Positions 1 to 8,000 of a DNA stretch of 15,591 bases are shown one piece after another; the first letter of the stretch is position 1; each line of letters starts with the position of its first letter. Position numbers and translations under genes: made by a program. The stretch lies in NCBI GenBank assembly GCA_021816545.1, contig JAKAXP010000024.1, positions 1 through 15,591 of the forward strand. The letters run 5' to 3'. The notes beneath the pieces are model-generated. The model saw nothing but the letters and a program-made list of their open reading frames with translations, did not search any database and was not told the DNA's origin. The stretch comes from Bacteroidota bacterium (lineage in GTDB: Bacteria; Bacteroidota; Bacteroidia; Bacteroidales; VadinHA17).

Positions 1-1
1 G

Positions 2-97
2 AAGTGGCTGACCGCGCCCCGGACTGTTGAGAGGGAAAAGGCATCACTTAATGTCATTGAGACAGGGCTGGCCGGGATTCCGGATTATGTTGATTAA
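2..97 (+). CDS. 3' end of an unidentified gene (partial)
   Basis: The + strand frame starting at base 2 is open from the left edge to a TAA at 95-97, giving 31 residues that end in GIPDYVD. All five other frames contain a stop within this stretch, and the codons (GTC, GAG, CTG, GCC, CCG) look like those of the neighbouring genes. It is therefore probably the C-terminus of a real gene that converges on the glycosyltransferase operon. The fragment is too short to assign to a family, and I do not recognise it. A chance open frame of this length remains possible. Confidence 0.35.
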   Translation, partial: KWLTAPRTVEREKASLNVIETGLAGIPDYVD

Positions 98-110
98 TTG
101 GGAAAGTCCT

Positions 111-239
111 CAGTTGGCAGTACCAGTCGGCAGTACCAGTCGGCAGTAACTGCCTGCCATACCGGGATTTCACTACTGCCTATTGCCTCTTGCCCATTGC
201 CTTTTCTGCCGACTGCAACTGCTGACTGCTGACTTTTTC
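111..239. repeat. Degenerate heptad-type intergenic repeat array with inverted arms
   Basis: Bases 118-143 hold two exact copies of the 13-mer CAGTACCAGTCGG, followed by a partial third copy. From about 174 to 234 the + strand reads as degenerate seven-base units (ACTGCCT, ATTGCCT, CTTGCCC, ATTGCCT, then GACTGCT variants). The two halves have opposite orientation: CAGTCGGCAG at 124-133 and 137-146 is the reverse complement of CTGCCGACTG at 206-215, so transcripts from either strand could fold into a long-loop hairpin. The array lies between two convergent genes and may act as a transcription end or a repeat-mediated recombination site. It encodes no convincing protein. Confidence 0.6.
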
Positions 240-1661
240 CTACTGGTTGCCCGTTGCTGCCTTCTTCTTGTTCTGGAATCCGCTTCTCTCGGCCTTGCCC
301 CATCCTTTCTTACCGCGGAGTGACTCAAGGTTACCCCTTACGGCGAAATAGGTGTGTACGGGGTAAAAGAACGGCTCTAGCATTGCCGTCCCTATCAGGC
401 GGAATACATCACGCTTCCTGGGATACTTGTGGAATGTTATTTCCTCAAACAGCACAGCCCATGTGGAAAGACTTACCGCAAAGCTGTAAACGAAGAGGAA
501 CAGGAGCAGGAAGAACGGCCAGTTCAGGGCGCCTGTAATTGCAAGGTATATTGAATAGATAATCCCGAGGAAGGCGATCAGGGGTGCTGCCCATTCAAAC
601 ATAAGCCAGTACGGATAGCCAAGCAGTCCAAGCCTCCCGTATTTTACGTTGAGCATCATCTTGCGGTGTGACCAGAGCGACTCAATGAGTCCTCTCGTCC
701 ACCTTGTCCTCTGCTTGCGCATTGATCTCAGGTCAGACGGAACCTCTGTCCAGCAAAGCGGGTCAGGAATATAAGTGACTTCGTAGTCCTGCTTGTGTTC
801 GGCCATATAGCGGCGCATCCTCAGCACCAGTTCCATATCCTCTCCCACGGTCTTTACATTGTACCCGCCAGCCCTGATGACGGTCTCGCGGTCAAACATA
901 CCCATAGCGCCGGATATAAGCATCAGTCCGTCAAGATGACTCCATGCCATGCGGCCAAGGAGGAATGCGCGGGTGTAGTCAAGCACCTGGAGCCGTGGCA
1001 GGAACTTTTTCGGCAGGTTTATCTGCCGGATGTGTCCGCGTTCAATATCACATGAGTTGACGATGCGTATGACACCGCCGGTGCCGATAACCTTTTTCTC
1101 TTTCTCCTCCAGGAAAGGTTTGACCAGCTTTAATATCGAATCGGGTTCAATGATCGAGTCGGCATCTATTGTCACAATAAGGTTGCTCCGGCTTATGTTT
1201 ATCCCCGCATTGAGGGAGTCTGCCTTGCCCCCGTTATTCTTGTCTATCACGGTCAGCCTGTTGTATGCAGGATCTTTCGAACGGTAGACGCCCCTGATCC
1301 TTTCGCACGGTATGCGGTAGTCAAAATAGTAATTGACCCTTACAAGCTCATATGAATCCCTGATCTTCGTGAATGTGTCATCGGTTGACCCGTCATTGAC
1401 AATTATCACCTCGAAGTTGTTGTAGTACAGTGAGAGCAGGGTGCGGACGTTGTCAATTATCGTCTTGCCTTCATTGAATGCCGGCGCGATAATTGTAATC
1501 CTAGGGCTGAGAGGTGAGAGTACGAGCGAGTTGTAGTTTACGTAACTGTTCTTGCGCAGGTACTTCCTCAGCGCGAGGGCTGAGTGTATGCCGAGCAGGA
1601 GGTATGACCCGAAGAGAAACAGGGTCAGCCAGAATATCAGATGTGCAAAGATGAATCCCAT
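240..1661 (-). CDS. Processive-type family 2 glycosyltransferase, membrane polysaccharide synthase
   Basis: This 473-residue inner-membrane GT2 enzyme probably polymerises a sugar from a nucleotide-sugar donor and extrudes the chain. There is one N-terminal membrane segment (about 3-25), then a cytoplasmic GT-A domain (about 52-330). After that come two or three hydrophobic segments (about 352-374, 380-402 and perhaps 420-438). Catalytic signatures are visible: VNDGS with D90, the DAD metal-binding motif at 166-168, GED with D275, and QRTRW at 317-321, the QxxRW motif of processive synthases such as PgaC, NodC and cellulose synthase. The spacing of 5 nt after the HEAT/SPOR gene marks it as the last gene of the operon. 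The C-terminal tail is basic (GKKGWGK, NKKKAATGNQ), and its last codons run into the repeat array. The polymer cannot be told from sequence; E. coli yaiP, near yaiO, is a loose parallel. A non-processive transferase is less likely given QxxRW. Confidence 0.88.
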   Translation of the reverse strand: MGFIFAHLIFWLTLFLFGSYLLLGIHSALALRKYLRKNSYVNYNSLVLSPLSPRITIIAPAFNEGKTIIDNVRTLLSLYYNNFEVIIVNDGSTDDTFTKIRDSYELVRVNYYFDYRIPCERIRGVYRSKDPAYNRLTVIDKNNGGKADSLNAGINISRSNLIVTIDADSIIEPDSILKLVKPFLEEKEKKVIGTGGVIRIVNSCDIERGHIRQINLPKKFLPRLQVLDYTRAFLLGRMAWSHLDGLMLISGAMGMFDRETVIRAGGYNVKTVGEDMELVLRMRRYMAEHKQDYEVTYIPDPLCWTEVPSDLRSMRKQRTRWTRGLIESLWSHRKMMLNVKYGRLGLLGYPYWLMFEWAAPLIAFLGIIYSIYLAITGALNWPFFLLLFLFVYSFAVSLSTWAVLFEEITFHKYPRKRDVFRLIGTAMLEPFFYPVHTYFAVRGNLESLRGKKGWGKAERSGFQNKKKAATGNQ

Positions 1662-1666
1662 GGTAT

Positions 1667-3406
1667 TCAGTATATCCTCCGGTCAAGCACGTGCCTGACG
1701 ATTATATTATAGTTCTTGTACTCTGATTTCATCACCTTGACAAGGGCCTGCACACCCACCTCACCCATGTTCTCGATTGCTTTCACAGCCTCGATCTGCA
1801 ACTGTACGTCATCCTCCTTGTCAAGCACCAGCTTCAGGAAGCCCAGCATGGCTGTTTCGGGCATCTTGCCCATCGATTTAACAATCTCCAGGCAGTTGTT
1901 GTACTCCTGGAATTTGTACATCCTTTTCATTGTCTCCAGTGTACTCTTCATGCCGAGATCACCTGCCACCTCAACTGCCATCCTGCTTACCCGCGAATCA
2001 CGGTGCAGGAGCACTTTTCTCATTTCTGCCTCTGCTTCCATCTGTCTGAACTCCCTGATCATCCTCAGGGCAAACATCACCACGGTCGGGTTTTCGGAAC
2101 TTAGCCATCTCTGGAAGTCCGGTACAGGCAGTTCATGCTGAAGGATCAGGTCATGAAGAGTTATCTGTTCCCACAGTGAGAAAGGTCTCTTCATCTGTGA
2201 GAGAAACCCGAAGGGATCATTTTCGCTTAGGCGGACGAGGGCAATCTGTGCCTCCATTCTGAGTATCTCATTCCTGGAGTTGAGTGATTTGTACATCTCA
2301 TCATTCCCTTCCCTGATCCCCATAAAGGCAAGCTCACGGAAGCCCTTTATTCTCTTGTGCCAGCGGCGGCTGCGTGCACGTGCCAGTGAATCATTTACCA
2401 GCTCAAGATCATTGTACAGCTTTGTCAGTTTTTCCCTTGAATCACCCTTGAGGTTGACGCTTACGTCTATCATCTGGTCAATGAGAACCTGCCTCCGGTA
2501 GTTGTCGGATGCGATCTTCCTGAAGGGCTCAGGACCGCTGCTGCCAAAGAGATAATCGATGATAAGAGACTGATACTGCTCAAGAAGGTACTGTCTCAGC
2601 TTCGCCTCCTTTTCCATCCTTCGCCTGTTGAGAAGGATGACAAGCAGCAGTATAAGCATCGTGGCGAAGGAGGCAATGATTGTAATTATGAGGGCATTAA
2701 CGAGCGCAACGGATTTGCCGAAGTAGTTGTAATTCCGGAGCCAGGGGCTGTCTCCCGTAAGAAACCAGAGGTTCCTGATGCTACGTTCTGCAGGCTGTGC
2801 CACAGCGGTATCTGCCTCAGCATCGCTGTCAGCCTGTGCTGCACCCTGCAGTTCCGATACCGGAATGATGGCAGTCGCCGGCACGGATTGAGGTATTTCG
2901 GTTATTGTCTGAGCGGTGGTATCCTTTGATGTAACAGTCTCTCCACCGGCTGTCACTGAAACATCAGCGGCCACCGTTGACTCCTCAACTGCCGGAACGG
3001 TCACTTTTTTATCTGCTGTGCCAATTCCCTGGTTTCCGGAGAAATTGACAGGTATGTAAAGGCACGGTGCCTGTCCCCTCAGTGAACCGTTAATAAAAAC
3101 CTTGAACAGGCCGCTCTCCTCGATGATATCAACAGGCAGACCGGATAATTCCACAATCTTCTTCTTCAGGCCTTCCGCATTGACAAGGCGGCCGAATGCC
3201 CCCATCTGGATGACATAGTTTCCGTTGGCAAGTGATATGAGTCCTCCGGGCGTCAGTTCTGCAGGGAAGGATGAAAGAACAGGGACAGCAGATTCAGGTT
3301 CGTGGGAGCGAACTGAATCGGTAGTGCTTTCATCAGCGGGACTGAAGGCCTGCAACGTGACAGCACTAACAGCTATGGCCAGCATTATGGTCGTCGTCCT
3401 TCTCAT
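1667..3406 (-). CDS. Signal peptide-SPOR-TM-HEAT repeat protein
   Basis: This 579-residue protein has an unusual mix of domains. Residues 1-20 look like a signal peptide. Residues about 62-108 match a SPOR fold: NYVIQMGAFGRLVNAEGLKK at the start and a GLFKVFINGS strand at the end. SPOR domains bind peptidoglycan glycan strands. A low-complexity, Thr/Ala/Glu-rich linker (about 130-205) leads to one strong membrane helix (about 233-260), followed by RRRMEKEAK, which places the C-terminus in the cytoplasm by the positive-inside rule. The rest (about 265-579) is helical, and its last two hundred residues resemble HEAT repeats (for example LQIEAVKAIENMGEVGVQAL). The ATG overlaps the barrel gene's stop as ATGA, so the two are probably translationally coupled. 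I infer an inner-membrane scaffold joining the cell wall or outer-membrane barrel to the synthase and a cytoplasmic partner, possibly the response regulator. No enzymatic motif is visible. Confidence 0.75.
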   Translation of the reverse strand: MRRTTTIMLAIAVSAVTLQAFSPADESTTDSVRSHEPESAVPVLSSFPAELTPGGLISLANGNYVIQMGAFGRLVNAEGLKKKIVELSGLPVDIIEESGLFKVFINGSLRGQAPCLYIPVNFSGNQGIGTADKKVTVPAVEESTVAADVSVTAGGETVTSKDTTAQTITEIPQSVPATAIIPVSELQGAAQADSDAEADTAVAQPAERSIRNLWFLTGDSPWLRNYNYFGKSVALVNALIITIIASFATMLILLLVILLNRRRMEKEAKLRQYLLEQYQSLIIDYLFGSSGPEPFRKIASDNYRRQVLIDQMIDVSVNLKGDSREKLTKLYNDLELVNDSLARARSRRWHKRIKGFRELAFMGIREGNDEMYKSLNSRNEILRMEAQIALVRLSENDPFGFLSQMKRPFSLWEQITLHDLILQHELPVPDFQRWLSSENPTVVMFALRMIREFRQMEAEAEMRKVLLHRDSRVSRMAVEVAGDLGMKSTLETMKRMYKFQEYNNCLEIVKSMGKMPETAMLGFLKLVLDKEDDVQLQIEAVKAIENMGEVGVQALVKVMKSEYKNYNIIVRHVLDRRIY

Positions 3407-4494
3407 TTCAGCCGTCCGATTCCTCTGATTAAGCCAATGTTGCCCTCGAGCCTGTTGCGGTAGGAAGTGGCGCTGTATTTTTCATATGAATAGCCTGCCC
3501 CTATCCTGAATGACCACCATGGGTTGAGCTGGTTAAACCAGGTGAGCCTGACTGAAGTGGCCTTTTGCCTTTCAAGGTCAGTAATAATATCATATGGCTC
3601 ATCGGGGGCAGTACCTGTACCCAGAGTGAGCTGAACGTAATCGGTTATTCCCAGGTATCTCCGTGCATTAATGAAAAATGAGGTGGTAACACCTATATCC
3701 TTGAAATGGAAATATGCTCTTCCGGAGAACCAGTACCTGCCAAGATATTTTTCAAGTGAAACCGTTCCAAGGAATATATTATGATCAAAATAATAATAGT
3801 TTAAACCTGCCGAGACTGCAAGCCCTGCAGGAAGTGACTGCCAGATTTCGAGGGCTGCCCTGTGACGCGGGAACCAGGGTCTGTCACTGTATGCATAGGC
3901 AACGTAGGCATAATTGTTCCGTGACAGCTCAGGCCATGCTTCGGCAGCAAACTGAAAGTCACCGGCGGAGGTGCCTGAGGGTTCCCCTATATTGATATGC
4001 CCGTAGTTAACTGATGCCACAGCAGTACCCCACGAAAAACGGTGGCCGGCACCAAGGGTGAAGACCTGCCAGAAACGCTCATAGGGCTCACTGTAGGTAT
4101 CAAACATGTAACCAGCCCTGATGTCAGTAGGGGCTGTCATCTGCTGTGACCGGTCACGTGACCATCTGCGTATGTCTGTGAGTGCCGAGAGGGCATCGCT
4201 GTTTTCAGGTTCGGCAGCAAGAAGGGTATCTATCACCGCAGAAGCCTCATCATACCTCCCCTGCCAGGCTATAATCCGTCCGAGCAGAACACGGGCATCG
4301 CCATATTCAGGATACTCCCTTACTAGCCGGCGCGCTGCAGGCTCAGCTTCCGTATAATTCCTGTCAAAGGCAAGTAACCTTATCCGTGAATACTCCTCCT
4401 CGGGGTTTGTCACTGTCTGGGAGAGGAGTAAGCCGGCAGTCATGATCATCATGACCAGGGAAAAAGAAAGTCTTATATAGTTTTTGTGCATCAT
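3403..4494 (-). CDS. TPR plus YaiO-type outer-membrane beta-barrel protein
   Basis: The protein has 363 residues. A signal peptide covers about 1-25 and ends near LLLSQ. Two TPR-like helical pairs follow at about 33-110, including GRIIAWQGRYDEASAVIDTLL. From about 123 to the end, alternating aromatic and polar strands with turns (AGYMFDTYSE, SVNYGHINIG, GLNYYYFDHN, GAGYSYEKYS) match a YaiO-like barrel. Combining periplasmic TPRs with an outer-membrane barrel is the logic of PgaA and BcsC, which guide a polysaccharide through the outer membrane, although this barrel of about 240 residues is smaller than those porins. Two ATGs are adjacent at 4492-4494 and 4489-4491; the first is used here. The gene lies 3 nt after the response regulator and overlaps the HEAT/SPOR gene by 4 nt. 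A surface sensor or adhesion role is an alternative to export. Confidence 0.78.
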   Translation of the reverse strand: MMHKNYIRLSFSLVMMIMTAGLLLSQTVTNPEEEYSRIRLLAFDRNYTEAEPAARRLVREYPEYGDARVLLGRIIAWQGRYDEASAVIDTLLAAEPENSDALSALTDIRRWSRDRSQQMTAPTDIRAGYMFDTYSEPYERFWQVFTLGAGHRFSWGTAVASVNYGHINIGEPSGTSAGDFQFAAEAWPELSRNNYAYVAYAYSDRPWFPRHRAALEIWQSLPAGLAVSAGLNYYYFDHNIFLGTVSLEKYLGRYWFSGRAYFHFKDIGVTTSFFINARRYLGITDYVQLTLGTGTAPDEPYDIITDLERQKATSVRLTWFNQLNPWWSFRIGAGYSYEKYSATSYRNRLEGNIGLIRGIGRLK

Positions 4495-4497
4495 ATT

Positions 4498-4860
4498 CTA
4501 AACAACGGCCACTGATGCCCTTATTTTTCTGAGGAGGTCATCCGGGTCAAACGGTTTGGTGATATAGCCGCTCACCTTCATCTCACCTGCCTGGCGCTGT
4601 ATCTGCGGGTCACTGAAGGCTGAGACTATCAGTACCGGTGTCTGTTTCTTCAGCTCGGTCCTCAGGAACCTGATTACTTCAAGGCCGCTGTGATATGGCA
4701 TATGAATATCAACGATAGCCAGGTCAAAATCAGACTTCCGAAGCGCTTCAATGGCCAGGTTTCCGTCACCCACCGTCACAGGATCATATCCCTCCCGTTC
4801 TATGACTACTGACATAGCCCTTGCTGCCAGCTGATTATCTTCACAGATAAGTATTCTCAT
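4498..4860 (-). CDS. Single-domain (CheY-like) response regulator
   Basis: This 120-residue protein is a complete receiver domain and nothing else. The acidic pair E7-D8, the phospho-acceptor D51 (IVDIHMP), the switch residue S80 (LIVSAF) and K102 (ITKPF) are all present, so it should be phosphorylatable. It has no DNA-binding, GGDEF or other output domain, so it probably acts by protein contact, as CheY or Spo0F does. It is the first gene of the operon, 3 nt before the barrel gene, which suggests that its target is the export apparatus, perhaps the cytoplasmic HEAT domain or the synthase. No histidine kinase is in the window, so its phosphodonor must be encoded elsewhere. The leader has no Shine-Dalgarno sequence. 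The family call is secure; the target is inferred. Confidence 0.93.
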   Translation of the reverse strand: MRILICEDNQLAARAMSVVIEREGYDPVTVGDGNLAIEALRKSDFDLAIVDIHMPYHSGLEVIRFLRTELKKQTPVLIVSAFSDPQIQRQAGEMKVSGYITKPFDPDDLLRKIRASVAVV

Positions 4861-4901
4861 AATTATTCAGTTCTCTGTCCCCGACGCTGTTTATATAACG
4901 C

Positions 4902-4962
4902 ATTATAGAGGCCTTACTTGTATCTGAGCGTCAAAAATGCCTCTTTTTATGGTGCATTCAAA
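4902..4962 (-). promoter_or_regulatory. Candidate promoter of the exopolysaccharide-like operon
   Basis: On the minus strand a TTTG box (+ coordinates 4959-4962) is followed after 19 nt by CATTTTTG (4932-4939). This is one base from the Bacteroidota -7 consensus TAnnTTTG, at the usual spacing. A second, sigma70-like reading uses TTGACG (4929-4934) and TATAAT (4902-4907), but its 21-nt spacer is long. A 6-bp inverted repeat (AGAGGC at 4907-4912, GCCTCT at 4939-4944) brackets the same stretch and could be an operator. The leader before the response regulator would be about 60 nt. This is pattern matching only. Confidence 0.35.
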
Positions 4963-4991
4963 ATTCAGAAGCCCACAATTTGACATCTGTT

Positions 4992-5009
4992 GATAATTCG
5001 GTGATTATC
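4992..5009. other. Small AT-rich inverted repeat downstream of the DUF1080 gene
   Basis: GATAAT and ATTATC form a perfect 6-bp inverted repeat with a 6-nt loop, 25 nt past the stop of the HEAT-DUF1080 gene. It is too weak and lacks a T tract, so it is not a convincing intrinsic terminator. It is the only hairpin of note at the end of this five-gene operon apart from a 3-bp one at its left. Confidence 0.25.
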
Positions 5010-5033
5010 CGCCTATACGGCATGACTAAAAAA

Positions 5034-8000
5034 TCAAAGCTCCTTAATGCGGATATTCCTGAATTTTACTACAGAACCGTGTCCTAAAAATCCGATATGT
5101 CCCTTGCTGTTCTTAAGTCCGGGGTGCTCTTTGCCATCCATGGTTCCGTCAGCAATTGCACCGGCAAAATCCCCGTCAACTATCACCGTCCCGTTAAGGA
5201 TTACCTTCACCTTCGTACCCTGGAGGATGACCTCCTCGTAGTTCCACTCTCCCACCGGCCGCAGGAACCCTCTCCGTGCAGGGATGACGCCGTATACTGA
5301 ACCGTGGTACTGGTACTGCTCGAGGTCAGCGTAAATCGATGCAGTGTTATCGAGAATCTGTATCTCCATCCCGACGTACGCGGCATCACCTTCCAGCGGG
5401 GCGCGCACACCGAGGCCGTTATTTGCTCCGGGAGTAAGCTGAAACTCAAAGCGGAAAATGAAGTCAGAATACTCTTTCTCAGTGTAAAGGTTTCCGCCGC
5501 TGTCATTTCCGGGCTTGATTACAATCATCCCATCCTCAACAGTATATGATACCTTGTTTCCGACCCAGCCGTCAAGGTTACTGCCGTTGAAGAGTGAAAC
5601 GAAGCCTGCCTCCTTCTCCTTATCGGTGAGGTTATATTCAGATGATTTGATCTCCCTTACGTATATGTCCCTGAAGGCCAGGTCTGTTCCGTGTGCCTGA
5701 AGTTCTATGGGGCCTTTTTTGAAGATGGGGATTGACCTGTCCCAGTAGTTTTCCATAATTACATTATCCACCACCGGTTCGCCGTTCAGCCACACCCAGA
5801 CACGGTCGCCTTTCATCAGTATCCGGAATGTGTTCCATTCACCAACCGGGTTGTCAGCCACCTTCAGCGGTGCAGACGGATTCTGCTGGTTGTTGTACAG
5901 CCCTCCTGATCCCACCTGGGCACCGGCATCGGAACGCGACGTATCCCATATCTGAACCTGGGGAGAGCCGCGGAGGTATATCCCACTGTCACCGGCTTTT
6001 GTAATGCGCCAGTCGACATACATCTCAAAATCACCATACTCTTTCACACTGCAGAGGTTATCACCCTTGCCGGTGAACCAGATCATCCCGTCTCTGACGC
6101 TCCAGTTCTCAAGCATTTTTTTGTCAGCCTCCTTCTGCCTGGCTGCCAGCTCTTTGGGTTTCATGGTTGCCCTCGTCAGCGGGTTGCTGACAAGTCCCTG
6201 CCACCCGCTGAGGTCCTTTCCGTTGAACATCGGTTCGAACACTTCGTCTTCGGGCAGGTTAAGTGCGCCCACTGCTTCCAGTGCCGCATTTCTGACCTCT
6301 TCTGCCGGATCAGTCAGATACCTTGAAACGAAGAATCCTGCCTGCCGGATGCCAAGTGAGGCAGCATATGCAACCATCCCTGCCCTTGCATCCGGAGCCG
6401 CGGCATACGGTGCAATATCCTTGACCAGCAGGAGCTTGCGCTCCGGTGTCAGCTGTGACACTGAAACCATCCGCATATAAGCGTCAAATGCAGGTCTGCC
6501 GAATGTTTTATTCCCAGATGCAGTGATTCCGAGCAGGGCACCTGTCGATGATTTGTCATTCCAGTAGGCCAGGGTCTCAAAGCATACATCGCGGGTTGTG
6601 GCATCTCCGTTTTCAAACTCTGAAGCCACTCTTTTAAGCGCTTCCTCACCTCCGGTCTCGGCCAGGAGTGGTATCAGCTTCAGCCTGTTACGGCTTGTGT
6701 CAAGCGACTTAAGAATAACTGCCGAACGTGATGCGGGGTCACCGCCACGCTTTGCAGCACTCAGCAGTGCGCGCTGCAGCTCGGCCACCTCGGCCCTGTC
6801 TTCGGTTGCTTCAAGCAGTCCTATTATCTGCAGCTGGTCATCATATGAAGCCAGTGCTGCCAGTGACGTCAGTGCCGCTGCCCTCACACCCATGTCATCC
6901 GATGCCGTAAACGGGAACACATCATTGAAATAGCTTCTGTCACCTGACCAGGCAAGCAGCCTGATCAGGGTCACGGTTGCATGACCCTTCGACCCGGGAA
7001 GTGCAGCGGCTACTTTCTTCATGCCTGCACTGTCAAGGACTGTTGTCAGAGCCGTAGCGGCAGCACGGTGGCCCTCTTCTGTGTCATATTTCAGAACCCA
7101 TGATATCAGCGGGTCAACAGCCTTTTTGCCCTCCAGTCTTGCGAGGGCTGTTACGGCTCCGGAAGAGACCTCCGGGGAAGGATCGTCAAGAGCCTTCATC
7201 ATGAGAGGAACGGCGAGCACATCGCCCCTCTCACCGAGCATATACAGTATTTCAGACTTTGCAGCCGGGGAAACCTTTGAATACCTGCTGATCCACTTCT
7301 TCGTCGCCTCACTGCCCGGGATGCCGGCTGCAAGGCGCAGGGCACCTCCCCTGACTGCGATGTCGGGGTCATCGGCTGCTTCGAGGAGCATGCCAAGGGC
7401 ATCATGCCCCTTAACTTCCGTGATGACGCTCATTGCTGCCAGTCTCTGGCTGGCTGTCTCCGGAGTGCGACTGGCCTGAATGACCTGACCGGTGATTTTT
7501 TCCATCTTCTTAACCTCTCCCGCGAGACCTACTTTCCTGGCATAAAGCAGCAGTGCCTCCACGGCGCCTGTCTGGTCACGGCGGAATGAGGCCGATGTGG
7601 CAGCATTAAGAAGTATGTCTCCCGCCTCAGGAGCACCTGTTGAGGCAATGGCATATAGCGCTGCCGCCCTTTCAGCCGGAGTGCCGCTGTTGTACCACTG
7701 CATGTAAATGTCAGTTGCCTTTCCGGGATGCGTCTCTGCAAGAGCCACCATCACCTGTGAAGCACAGGGGCATTTACCTGAACCCAGGGAAGAATAAAGC
7801 AGTGATGCCGCTGACTCGCTGCCAACTGACTGAAGTACCATAACAGCATCATCACACATCTCCGCAGAGCTGACATAATCTCCCAGCGCCTCCACAGCCA
7901 GATCAGAGCCGACAAGATTGAGCTGTCTCATGAAGAAAGAGCGCACTTCCCTGTCAGCAGTCTTTTTCATAAACTGAATGCACTGGTTCTCCCATGCCCG

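Noticed and set aside
111..239. CRISPR array
   Set aside because: The units are 7 and 13 bases and contiguous, with no spacers, and no cas gene is nearby.
94..303. 69-residue minus-strand open frame across the repeat array
   Set aside because: It is mostly a translation of the heptad repeat and overlaps the glycosyltransferase C-terminus in another frame.
4907..4944. Intrinsic terminator on the + strand (AGAGGC, 26-nt loop, GCCTCT, T run)
   Set aside because: No + strand gene precedes it, and the loop is too long for a normal terminator; it is noted instead as a possible operator.
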